Source: Serilophus lunatus (taxonomy: Eukaryota > Chordata > Aves > Passeriformes > Eurylaimidae). From it: a stretch of 64,000 nt of DNA. Location: positions 186,001 to 250,000 of the forward strand of contig VXBA01003826.1 in NCBI GenBank assembly GCA_013399895.1, read 5' to 3'. Within the stretch, counting starts at the first letter, position 1, and every line of letters starts with the position of its first letter. Both the position numbers and the translations under genes were made by a program. Below the pieces are notes generated by a model. That model was not told where the DNA came from. It saw only the letters and a program-made list of their open reading frames with translations, and searched no databases. Positions 51,755 through 64,000 of this stretch are shown one piece after another.

Positions 51755-53347
51755 AGATCACCTGAAACAAGAACAAAATCATACAAATGTACAGGTTCTT
51801 AAATATATTCAAATCCATTCATGTTTTTAATTCAACAGCTTCCATCACTCACCCCGTATTCAGAAGCATCCCTACCATACAACAACGTACTGCACGAAAA
51901 AGCAGCAGGTCCTGCTTTTGTTGATATTCTACACTTCAATGACAAGCATAATTACTAAATAAGTAAAATCTATAAAAGAGAAAAAATTCATTTCCATACA
52001 CTGACATCACAATATCTTGAATGAAGTGCAAACTTTAAAAATATTTCCTTGTTTCAAAACCAGGCAGAAGTGGCTAAAATACACCTTAAATGAGGAAACC
52101 ATTTCTTGAGGGGGTTATTACACTTCAAATCTGTGGCTTTACCATCATGTGTAATTTCATGTAAAATACTTACTTGCCAAAGATAAAAGGCTTTCTTAGA
52201 TACTTTAGCAAGTATCATATTCCTACTGGCAACTACATTACTTTGCGTCTAAGCTCTGCTGTGCTTGATGTGGCATGCACAGAGCAGGCGCACAGGCTGA
52301 GGACGCTCAGTACTTTGATTAGAGAGCAAACAAGAATACAGAGCCTGACAACGCATTCATGAAAACTAAAAAGTTACTTCCTGATGGACAATGAAGGGAA
52401 AAAAACCTCCAAGGGTAAAATTTATTCGCAAACTAACAATAAACTGATAATATGTATAGGTATCAAATGACCTCAAAAGTGATTTATGTCAACAGATGTA
52501 CAGACACCACCACACCACTCACCTCTAAGAAACTGAATCTCAACCCTAAACAAACAAAAAAAAAGAAATAATTCTAATTAACCGAAGAGATTAATAGAAG
52601 CTTAAATGTTTTTGTATCTTGTCATGATTAAATGCAAGGATTAGTATCTGCCTCAGTGAAAGATGAAACACATCAGCAATTCTCCACCTTGTATATGGCA
52701 AAAACCAATGGTCAAGATCCCCATAGGTTGTTTCTTCTCCAATTACTACACTGTAAAACAAAACCTTTCCCCCACTCCTATCCTCATTAAGGACTACAAA
52801 CACCACATGACTAAGATCAAAGAACACAGGATTCTTTAATGAAGAGAACCGATCTATTGCCACATTAAGAAAACATCAGCTTCTTAAAATGTAGCTGAAA
52901 ATATGCAGAGCACTGCCAAGAGTATATATTCACACATCCATCACCTGACTTCTATGACTCAACAAAGAGCTACATATCTACTACTGGAAATCTTAAGATT
53001 TCTCACTGTATTCACCTCTGAGTCTTTTCAATATTTAAATAAATAAACAGTCTAACATCACCTGCATGAGCTTAACAAAAAGCAAGACAAGATTGCCAAA
53101 TTATAATCTCAGTTACATACTAGAGAACAACTTCATTACATTTAAATCAATCTAGCCTTATTTGCTACAAGACCATTCATTTCTGGGCTTTATTTTCTGC
53201 ATATCTAGTATCCATCCAGCATGTTAAGGGTTATCAAACAGCATCAATCCAAAGTATCTTTTCCTCAGAGAGCTGGCAACAATATCTAAGGGATGAGTTA
53301 CAAAAGCAATTTCATTTTGTGAATGAAGCAATTTTTTATTACTGCTA

Positions 53348-53367
53348 AAATAAATAAATAAATAAAT
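53348..53367. repeat. (AAAT)5 microsatellite
   Basis: Five uninterrupted AAAT units upstream of the first coding exon. Confidence 0.9.
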
Positions 53368-56300
53368 TTCACAAATTCAGGAGTCCATATGAGCAGGAAG
53401 TTTATAAACTAGAGTATCTAAATTAATCTCTGAAATCAGCTATTTAAAACCAAACAGAGACAGCCGGAGAAGAAATTTCCTGACTATATAAAGGATGTCA
53501 GGCATCTAAGTTGTGGCTATACCAGAAGGTGCAAACATGCCAAACGGCAAATACAAATGCAGTCTACACTGCACAGCGATGGATGAAAGAATTCAGAGTA
53601 ACACCTCATTTACTTGATCCATAATTTAAAATTCTGTCAAGTGACAACCCATATTGTCTTATAATCAAAGACTTTACGTACAACTCATTAAATCATACAC
53701 CGGGTAACTTCTTCTTCAAGGACATTATCATGTTAAATGCAAGCAACAGATTGTTCTGAAATGTTCCACGCCATTTCAGAAAGAAAAAAAAAAAGCTTTG
53801 GGGACAGATTTTTTTAGGTATTTTATACAGTGACTTCTAGACTCTTAATTTTCTACAGTTTACATCTGTGAGAATACTGCCGTTTTTGGCAGGCTGACTT
53901 TTAGACTAAAGACTTTTTAATTTATTTTTAAATGTAGTCCCATTTTAACACAACTTTCCACAGTGTTTCCTGTCTGAAAGTTCGAAAGAGCTTTAAGATC
54001 CAAACTTAGACAAGAATGCTGTATGCAGCAGTTCAAGAACATATAAATCCGAAGCTTCAGAATCCCTTTGTTTACTTGGCCACAGACTCCCTGGGCTTAG
54101 TCTTGACATATTTCACTTCAATTATTTATAGCATTTTCATTAATGAAACTTAGTTATGAAAATGAGGCTATGAAGAAAGCATTACTTATAATAAGGGTAT
54201 TAGCCACTCAAAGGAGATCCCCCTAGCCCTATATTAAATTAGGCCTGATGGGAGAAAAAGAGTTAAAAAATTAATGAATTATTTTATTAGGCTAATACAC
54301 TTAATGGAAGTGTTATTATCTTCACCAAAATGTTCTGAGAAAAATTATTTTGTCTATTACTTTATCCTGGCCAATGCACTGCAACTAACAACTTTGGAAG
54401 TTGAAATAAAGTATTCCTAGATTTGAATTATTTGAATTCATACACATTTAACACTTACAAAATTTAGAGTGATCTTCCATGCACAAAAATCCTACTGGAA
54501 GGAAGGCTGTTCACCCAACTGAGCTTGCTTTACGGAGTCTGTGGAGGTCTACTTTTGGCTTTGGCAAATCAAGAGACACAAACATATATGAACAACTAGC
54601 AACTCCTCATATCATTTGAGTGCCACTTAAAAGCAATTCTTCTAGAGGGGCTTTCTGCAGAATAGCAAAGCCAGTTGTTCACTGGAAAGTACTAAATAAA
54701 ATTACAATTTTGAAAAAAAGCTTCAATTCAGAAGACTGAACACACCAAAGGAGTAAAAAAACACTTGTAGAAAGTCCTGCCAATAGAAAATAACATTCTG
54801 GCTTAATAATTTTTACCTCAGTATTAATTACTAAACATCAAAGATGGCACAAGGGATAGAAGACGTCAACTGGCAAACCAAATTACACCAATCACTCTTT
54901 CACTGCGAGTAAAATCTTGCCGTATCTATTTTCATTTCTTTCTGGCTGTGATGATAAAAATAGTTGCATTTTGAAATAATTCCAAATTTGAAAGTATTCT
55001 GAAACAATTCTCTTTCAGCACACATGGAATGCAGCCATCTTCAGCTACCCTCAGGCTACCAAAAGTGTTTCACCTCTCAGTAACTTCAGGTGGCAACCAG
55101 TAACCTTTCACTGCTTTGGTCCAAGCTCATCATGCAGTTCCACAGCATCAGTTTGTCACACAGAATCCACAGTAGTCACATCCAGACTGCAGATTTCTCC
55201 CCGACTCTCACAGCACAGAAATCCCCACTAGCAGTAAGGAAATGCAAGTGAGTGTAAACTGTAAATTAATACATAGTTTCTAAAAGATTGTGTGTGTTTT
55301 AATGGCATTGCAGCCTATGCCAAATGACATACAACTTCTTCGGGAGAGGAAGGGCAGGGAGAGTGATATTCTGTTGTAAGGGGCATATGAACTACATTCA
55401 GTTTATTCTGTTGAATTAGGAATCAGCAGTTCATGTAAGAAGCAGCTGGCCAGTATCCATGAGACATGTTTAAAATACACTAAGGCTGTTTACAAGCAAG
55501 TTTGGAATATAAAGCAAGATGGAAGAGAAACACGAACAAGGACCCAAAAACAGGAGGAGTGGTATGCTCAGAAATGCCTTTGCACAGCCAAGTATTTTAG
55601 TTATAAGACTTATTCCTGCACCATTGCCTCACGGGGATGCTTTGCCACATGGGAATAAATACAAACAAACTTTTTTTTATTCCCCTAGACCTCCAAAGGG
55701 AAAACAAGATTTTCTACACACTTAAACCAAGCACTTGTCAGAATCTATGCAACTTCAAATATTCAGGCATCAAAATTTCTCTGGGTTTTTAAGCCAACTT
55801 GCATAGAGCTCTTGACTTGAGAGAAAACACATCTGACCGCAGTGACACCACAGAGTCCCATCGTCTTTTCCACTATCAGCCATAGCTTCATGCCACCTTC
55901 ATATTCTGGAAGAGGACCAGGCATGTGAGGACTGCCCACAGAACAAGACCCACTCTCTTAAGAGCCGTTTGTGCCTCTTGGAAAAGAATTAATAAAAAGA
56001 GAAATTGAAAATAAACAATACAGGAAAATAAAAAAGAATGGAAGAGATACCACACTGGAGAAGTAATTGCAAATTCATTTCTTACATACAAATATCCTGT
56101 GCAGTGCAGACAAAGCCAACATACAGCAGATTATACAATTTTTTAAAATTTTTCTTCAATTACATGACTTTGAAAACCGTATTGCATGAGCTGTGTAAAC
56201 AATAAAGAACACACACTTTGCGAAGCTACATAGATCTATTCAAATAGCACAGCATATCTTCTAAAACAAACAGCTTTCAGCCTGGGTGTATCTAAAGTCC

Positions 56301-59300
56301 CATCCGAAAGATAAATGCACTGGAAAAATACCGCTCTTCTTCTCATCTCCAAGAGGTTTGAACATACACTGCAACCACTCCACCATGTTCCTTTGCCAAA
56401 AACAACAAGGACTTAAAAAAACCCAAAACAAAACAATGTAAGGCGTGATCTTGGAGAAAAATATCTTACTAAAATTCCTTCTAGATGATGAAATGATAGG
56501 ACATAGCATGCAAATATCTAGGTGAATTTGGAGAACTTGTATATGTCAAGAACAGCAACCTGGAGAGACAATTTCTCTGATTTGAGAAAGTTTAGGTAGT
56601 CCCAGAGCCAAACAGGGTAACAGCCATTCAGAGTAAAGAGACCAGAAGAGAGCAAAGCAGAGAAAGGACAAAAGACAAGAGAACTTTTTACAACTGCTCT
56701 ACCAGCCTTCGAGCTCACTGAACCACAGAGACCTTTCTCTTCCCTTTGTGTCTTCTCCCCAGGCTACAGACTCCATCTTAAACACACACCAGCCTCACCC
56801 TACCTGCATTCCCTCCTCCTCACTTTGTGAGGAGACATAGGTTCTTCTCAACACCCTGATTCCATGAGGGTCCATCAGTCCACCGCCCTGACAAAAGGCT
56901 CGATCCTGCCACCCTTATTTAGGTAGCAGTCCTATCGAAACATCTCTTATGGACCACATCACTAGACTATAGACTATTTATGCCTTGAGCTGATAGCATC
57001 CTTCAGACTACACCAGAGCACAGAAGAGAGAGAGCTTATCTTTAAACAATAAGCCTATACCTGAATTTGCAGGAAATTCTGGCATTCTGCAGCCTATAAA
57101 GGTAAAAGCAGCACAGCTCCGAATTAATTTTCTTAGAGTAAACCAAACTAACCCAGTAAAAGCCTATCTAAAAATCCCAAGCCAGCTGTAGAAGACTGTC
57201 AAATTTTCAAATTTATTCAGTCATTAAAAGCAGCAGCCTTAACAACAGACCTCCTAAAGTATGTTTAAGCCCGCCAAAACTGACGCAGGACTGAAAAAGA
57301 AAAATAAAAAGCTCCTGGAAAAATAAACAAGAAATTTCTATTAGCCTATTTCCGCTCAGGCTTTATAAAGATCTTTCGGCAGCATTTTGCAATACTTTTT
57401 TGTTCAATTATTTTCAACCAGCCTTCCCCTGCAGCTGGTGAAGCTCTTCCCATTTGCAAAGTTTGCTGTCTGAACCCTGGGATACTGTTCTGAGCTTCTC
57501 CAAATACATCATGTGTTTTTGTGTCTTTCTCCCTCCGTGAGCTAATGACATTTTGCAGCAGGCTTCCAAGCGGCAGCCAGGGCTGCGAAAGCAGAGTCAG
57601 GCCTTTCTCAACCAATGCTTCACCCTTACCAAGGGAGAGACTGCACTGAAATAAAGGTAAAAACACTAATGCTGAAAAGATGGAGGTAGGCATTTGTAGT
57701 GAGGTGATCACTCTCAAAGTCAGCAAAACCTCTGTAACCCAGATTTTTCTGTAGCTCGAGAAGCAGTTCAGAAGGAAGGGGGGGAGGGGGAGTTGGCTTT
57801 CACACTGCTATGGGATATGTTGAGAAACACAGAGCTGTCACCCACTCAGTACATATTTTGTGTTTTAGTATACTGTGCGTGTTTGTCTTCTGAGAGACAA
57901 AGAAATGCACTTTACTAGTTACACTGTAGTATTCTAAGCAACGAATTGAAATGTATCATTAACATCCACGACAAGCTTTATCTTGCTACCAAAACAAAGG
58001 GACTATTCTTTGAACAAATTGAGGGGGAAAATCCCATAATGACAATGAAGAGTTCCTCTCCCTAAAAACTGTGCTGCACAAGAGTAACAATTACAGGCTT
58101 ATATTCTACAGACTGAGGTCGCGAATGGCTGCATGAAGCGACGCATTCACTATTGGGAGAGTAAGTACCATTGATGACAAGGCCTTGGGGCTTCTGCTGT
58201 TCACAGACCAATCAATAATCCATTATGAACAAACTACATTTCCCCTCTAATATGAAGAAATGAATATAAGGAAACCAGTAACACTAGTACTTTCATGGGA
58301 AAAAAACAACAATGCAGAAATCACCAAATGCCATCACAAGACTTAAAACTATCGGTGATGTGTAACACTAACAGAACTACCCACAATAATCCTTTATTTT
58401 ATAGCAGTTGCTGGAGACCACAAAATCATATTAAAAAAAAAAAGACAGCTTATTTTTAAAGCAAGATTTTTTTTCAAGACTACTTGTTCTGGCTACAGGA
58501 CAAAACAAGAAGCAACAATCTTTCAAGGCAAGGAGAAAATGAACTAACTTCATCCAAACATCTACCAGCTTGCTTCAAACTACTTTCTAATGCAACATAA
58601 ATAAGAACTTCTAATTAGAAATAACTGTCCAAATGTGACTGGTCAACCATAACAAGACTTTATTGCAGCAGCTGCGTTACCATCCAGACGTGAGGCCCTG
58701 AAACTGTTTTTCTCCCATTGTCATTGTCACATGCTGCAATACAATCAAGAGAGAATCCATTTAAATAGCACAAGCATAGCAAACCTCAGCATCCTCAGTT
58801 CAGTTCCTACCTAGACATCTCAATACAGCATCAGAAAGATAGAGAAAAGCTCCCCTGAAAAATTACAGATAAAGTACTTAAAGGAAAAAAAAAAAAGTTA
58901 CTGATTTTTTTGATGGGCAACAGTAAATTATACCCAAAGAAAACACTGAGACTGATATTACTAATGCATAAGGCAGTCTATGTCCTTTTTCTGAAATGTA
59001 AAGACTAGTAGTTAAAGTTGACCTTGCGGGGTGGGGGGCTATCAGGAATGAATGCACAATGTGATTATTGATCAGCCCTAGAAAAGCCAAGAACTGCACT
59101 AGTGCAGATGTGATTTTTCTTTTCCTAGGGTCATTAATGATATATATTGGCAAGTCAAAAGCTCTTATTTTGACATGCTGTAACAGTACCATTAATTCTG
59201 AAAATAAGCTTCATCCTAGGTTCAAAAAAAAAAGAACCCTCCATTTTACTTCATGTAACAGTAATGTTTTCCTATTTGGCCACACCCACCAAAGGAGTTA

Positions 59301-62300
59301 CTTTAGTGGCTTACTATTTCCCAAGACTAAGAATTAAAAGTGGAAGAAACATTTACAGCTCTGATAGTTTCAAACCAAAAAATAAGTCAGCTACAAGCAA
59401 AGTCACTTCAATACTTTGTAGTAGTAACTCCTTATTCAAATCAATGGCATTGATGCTGTCTATTCATGCATATCTATGGAGATGCATAAATATATATGGG
59501 CAGGACAGTATTTTCCCAGCATCCAATAGTGCTTTTATATGTAATGATCTTGTCAGGGTTTCCAGTGCAGACCAATTCACATGGAGTGGTAAAATGTCCA
59601 TTTTAAATCTTCAGCAGGGATGCCGATTTCAAAATGCATGGGCAGGGTATTTTCCTGCCAATATGCTCTGTTGTGGGCTCAGTTTGCATCTTAAAGTGAT
59701 TGTAAAAAAAAAAAAAAGTATTTTTATTTGCAGTGTCATGACAAGGAAATACTTAGGTCTTTTTTTATGTTTACATTTATCTGTAGAAGAACAGGAACTG
59801 GATCATCAGCCAGCAGAAAATGCAGGAGTGCAGCACACTGTACACACACACACACATCTCCCTTCTTGCTGCCTCTTTCATTTGCCCCGTCAATGCAACC
59901 TACACACAAACCACATCCTCAGTCACTGTAAAAGCACACAATGCCATGGAATCATTTGTATCAATTCACAACCTGTACCACTAGCTAAAATCAGAATACC
60001 TTTGTGCTGTATAAACTGAGGCCTGAACACAAGAAAAACATAAGCATAATTAAAAGTAAACATTTTGAATTGTTCATTTCCTACCTCAGCAAAACTTACA
60101 CAGCAACTTTGTCCTAAGTGCCCAAATTCCACTCTGTCACAACTAACAATTACACCAGTAAAGTACAAACTTGAGTGCTTCAGTGGATTCATACAGCACT
60201 GTAACAACTTGTCCATGGCAGACCTCAAATGCAAGAAGCTGTATGTTTAATATCAACAAAGTTTACTAGCTACAGCTATGTGTTCATCAGGTGAACACAG
60301 AGTAAACATTATTTCCATGGCACATCACTACAAAATAAGCTGTGTGGAGAGCAAAGAAATTCAAGGTAGTAAGTTAATTTCACTTATACCAAATATATCC
60401 TATTGCTCAAAACCCTACACTAAAATCATTACCTTATAAATGGCCCAGTGTTAACCTGTTAACAGATTTAGAATTACAGCACTGTGCTCTAATTAACTAA
60501 CATCTTACTGTAACAAAAAATTATTTCCAAAGTAACACCACCAAGTTGTTTGTTTACTTTCTCCCCCTCCACAGTACTATTAAGGAATTTCATAGCAGTG
60601 AAATAAAAGCAAAAAGATTACACAAAAAAAAGGAAGTGGGGGGGGAGTAGTGGGACAGAGAGACATGGCAGACGAGAAAGGGAGAGGAACTGTGCCCTGA
60701 ATTACCAGGAAGGATAATCATATGCAATAAACCATAAAAGCATTCTGTTAAACATTACCTTCAGAGATAGCACTGCTGGACACTGAGAAGCAACACAAAA
60801 CTCACAAAATCCATGCCTCCAACATTTCATTTGCAGATATTGGGTTACTTCTTTTTTTTCTTGGTGTGTGTATGTATACATATATATACAAAAAAAAAAA
60901 AGTATTTCACTGCAAACTTTTGTAAAGCACAAAACATCATGGATGAGCTCTATTTTAGGAAGCTGTCTTAAACGTTGAAGAACTTAAGCAGGTAATTCAT
61001 TAAGACTTTCAATCACAGTTTTTCCATTCTCTGCAATGTTTCTGAACGTCAAGGATGCACACTACAGCCAGGCCTAAGCACTTCAGAGATCCCAAACCAG
61101 CCAAGCTGAATCTTGCTCTACACCAGCTGAGACTCAGGAACCTACTGCACTGCTTAAACTGCACACAGCTTTGGCTCCATGACACCAGTCCCGAACTGGC
61201 AGAGAACACCGTTGAAGGCCAATCTGTGGATAGCCAGTGTCTCAGAAATGCGTTCGTTTTACCTCCTTTACACTAAGGTACACAGTACCCCTGAAGATCC
61301 ACAAACGTAATTTGTGATGATGAGCTTACCTTACATTTAGGAATAAGACAGTTGACTGCTAGTAGCTTACAAGAAGGATCATAAGTTCCTACATTCACTA
61401 GCAGTTTTTTAAGATGAGATGTCAGCTATTGCTTCATTACTCCATCAATTAATTTTACAGTTTTCTGCAGTTATCATTGTTAACAGCTATTTCCAGTACA
61501 TAAATCCAACTTTGAAATATACTGCATCTTGTACTGGTTTGTCACTGTCAGCACAGAAAGGCAAACAGTACAATAAAAGCAACTTTACCATAAAGCATGG
61601 GTTGACTTACATGCTAAAGTAACTACTTTTACTTTTTACTTTTTTAAACACAAAGGGAAGAAAGCAATAGTCTTCTATTTCAAATTAATACAAAGCACAA
61701 TATGACTTTTTCTGGATTTCAAATCTTCCTGTCAGGAGAAAAAAAAAAGCAGCAAAATCATCTCTTTCAGCTGTCAGTTGGTCTGGCTTATTTTGGTATG
61801 AAGTGCTTAACTATCTCTGTGGAACATCGCTGTAATGTATCACCCAAAGAGACAAGCATTCCATCTCATCGTTACAAATAAAATTTCAAGGCACATTTCA
61901 GCAACCCTGTTAACTTCGTTCTCACTATGGCACAATCTAAGTCATGCTTCAGAATTTGGGAGGCCAGGACATTGTGGAATCGCAAGATAATTCTGAACTA
62001 CTATGCACATGTACTTCCCCTCTCCTTGCCATTTAATCAAAGACTTTGAGTCTTTGGACCAGTACCTCACCCAGAGTGTACAAGTCATTTTCCCAGAACT
62101 CCACAGACAGAAGTTTACCCAAGTGCAGAAAATCATTCTGTGTTACATCCTCTCTGAAAAAGAACAGCCTGGATGGCCATCTATCCCCAAAACTTTGAGC
62201 TCATGGTGAGCTCATTGCTGGCCTTGGGAACGGGAAGGTGGAGTTAAGAGTAAAAAAAAAAACGCAAAGGAACAAAACTCACCCACGTACTTAAGATACT

Positions 62301-62589
62301 CTTGTAACAGCCTCAGCACACAAATGCTGAGCAACTACTTCAAAACAAAACAAAACCTCTGAAATCATCGCTCACAGGATAGCAAGCAAGCAAGCCTGCA
62401 AGGAAGAAAAGGTCTGTTGCACAGGCTGTTGCTGGTTTATTTTTTTTTCCATACACTGCAACTACAAATTGCAAAACAAATCTATCAACTGGTAAGAAAA
62501 ACATGAATTTATGTGAATCAAGAACACAGACCTGTTTGCATCATAAAATACTAGTTAGACTTTATCACTCCTTTCAAAGAAATCAGTTT

Positions 62590-63260
62590 ATGTACCAGAT
62601 GTATACCCCAACATCCTCCTCTCTCACATACTCTTCTCAACAGAGAACTCAACACACCATCATTACCATACAAGCACCGCTTCACTTCCACCACAGCCCA
62701 CATCCATGTCCACCTCACTCACACCCACATCCCTTCTGTGGCACTGATCTCCCCACTGCCACTCCCTTACCTGGCTCCACCCCACCTCTATCACCACCAT
62801 GCCTCCAAGTCCCAGCTACGCACACACAGCCTGCCTGTCAGATCCCTTCTGCATCACCTGCAGCCAGCTGCCGGGCACACAATCCCTTCCCCAGTCACTG
62901 ACATCCCACGGACATAGCTGAAAGGCCATTTCTTTTCCCCACTTTCCCTCTTCTGTCTGTCTGCTCTTCAGCCCTGCTTTGTCAGTTCTCCCCAACACGT
63001 CTGCTCCTTCCAGAAGCACCTCCATCTCCCTCTCTCTCCCAGACCTCTTTCAGCCCTTCCAGACTAATTCTTCCATTTGGACCCTCCCTCATTAGCACGG
63101 TTTCAGTCTCTATAGACTGGCTCCTTGTTTGCCAGGACATTTCAGCACAAGTTCGAGTGCCTCCTCCTTGCCCCTTCTGTCCTCTTCCCTAGAAGATGCC
63201 CACTCCTCAGGCCTTTACATCCTCAGTTACAACAAAGTCATTCCCAGCCACTGAGCTCAG
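62590..63260. other. Strand-asymmetric pyrimidine-rich block
   Basis: On the plus strand this 670-base block is dominated by C and T with repeated CCTC, CCAC and CTTCC words and few G. The open frame at 62503-62901 reflects this composition (Pro, His, Ser, Thr) and not a protein. It may be a decayed repeat or a purine/pyrimidine tract able to adopt non-B structure. Confidence 0.5.
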
Positions 63261-64000
63261 AACTCGTGTGGGCAGTGATTCACTCTCCCTAATACATCTT
63301 TTATATTGGGTTCCCATTTTCAAACTTGTCTTCTGACACTGCATTTAGAACTGGTTTTTCCTTATATTTTTCATTCATTCTTAAAAGCATACTTTACACA
63401 AGCCACTCAAAATTATTTTCCAAAATTAAATCCATCACTCAGTTTTGTTGAGATTTTTCCTGCCCTAATGCGTAGTATGTGTACTACATACTGCTATGTT
63501 CTAATTGGTATGTATATTCCTCAAGGCAGGGACTTGAGATCTTTTATACTTGCTCTTTTACGTACTTTCATACAGTGCCAAATGTTCCAACCTCAAATAA
63601 TTTGTATGAGCAAATTATCATTATAAAGTCAGGATTCACCTTTCTGAAGAGTCAAAGTCCCTCTTTTCATTCCTCTTTTCAGACAGAAGTTGAGAAACAA
63701 CTTCTTTCCCATGAGTCCCAAAAAGTAAACTAATCCCCTCTTCTGCCTACCCAGAGCTCATCTCTTAGTTAACCAAAAGGATCATCAGACAGTAAAGAAG
63801 CTAATAAGGCATAAATCACGTGTCACTAACATCTAGCCTCTCTGCCTTTCTGAAACACAGATTTCCAGGCAATGTTACGGATTTACAGGACATTAACAAC
63901 AAGCAAGAAGCATAATGACAAGTAAAATTCAAGGGCCACATTTCTCTCCATTTCTTCACAAGCAAAAAAAAAAAAGCAGGCTATGCAGAACATCAAATTA

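Larger units (their letters stand above)
51549..51761 (-). other. ZNF516: Probable 5' untranslated leader of the first ZNF516 coding exon
   Basis: Immediately upstream of base 51761 on the minus strand is an excellent splice acceptor, TTTTGTTCTTGTTTCAG|GTGATC. I infer that the first coding exon begins there with 213 untranslated bases. A second, weaker acceptor-like sequence (GTACAG directly before the ATG) could shorten the leader to nothing. The leader contains three upstream ATGs: two open short reading frames and the third is in frame with ZNF516. The exon limits are inferred from motifs, not from transcripts. Confidence 0.65.
51762..64000 (-). other. Upstream intron or 5' flank of ZNF516, no gene recognised
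   Basis: This 12 kb stretch precedes the first coding exon. In other vertebrates ZNF516 has non-coding 5' exons far upstream, so it is probably intronic. It has no CpG island, so the main promoter is not here. Contents noted separately: an (AAAT)5 tract, a 251-codon open frame at 59264-60019 that looks fortuitous, and a strongly pyrimidine-rich block near 62.6-63.3 kb. The rest shows nothing I can identify. Confidence 0.7.

Noticed and set aside
58120..58166. CpG-containing segment followed by a perfect plus-strand GTAAGT, considered as an antisense RNA exon
   Set aside because: A GTAAGT hexamer is expected many times by chance in 64 kb, and there is no supporting acceptor or open frame.

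Overview
This is eukaryotic, vertebrate DNA: AT-rich, with long intervals free of coding sequence, GT-AG introns, microsatellites and decayed retroelements. A CR1-tail-like repeat, a CR1/L3-type LINE remnant, an LTR-like stretch beginning TGTCCTGG, the absence of mammalian SINEs and the low overall repeat load point to a bird. I cannot name the species. A single N at 3611 suggests a draft assembly.

The window holds one recognisable gene, the zinc-finger transcription factor ZNF516, on the minus strand. Reading right to left: 51762-64000 is 5' intronic or upstream sequence. 49739-51761 is the first coding exon, with about 213 bases of leader, the start codon at 51548 and eight C2H2 fingers. 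10227-49738 is a 39.5 kb intron. 8757-10226 is the second coding exon, with a PLDLS CtBP-binding motif and finger nine. 3585-8756 is an intron. 3480-3584 is a 105-base exon that carries finger ten. 2580-3479 is an intron. 2512-2579 is a 68-base exon. 1-2511 is the start of the next intron. The phases join cleanly (1/1, 1/1, 1/1, then 0) and give 1151 codons with no frame break. The last roughly 20 codons, the stop codon and the 3' UTR were not found and probably lie left of the window.

The large intron contains a short, very CpG-rich island near 23.4-23.7 kb with a near-perfect CTCF consensus. It also holds retroelement remnants, small tandem repeats, two unidentified protein-like open frames, and several CpG-retaining, homeobox-motif-rich stretches that may be conserved regulatory DNA. 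I see no rRNA, tRNA or CRISPR features and no second protein gene. No previously undescribed system is evident. The most useful leads are the intronic CpG/CTCF island, the in-frame-skippable exon carrying finger ten, the uORF-bearing leader, and a UCP1 regulator present in what appears to be a lineage without UCP1.
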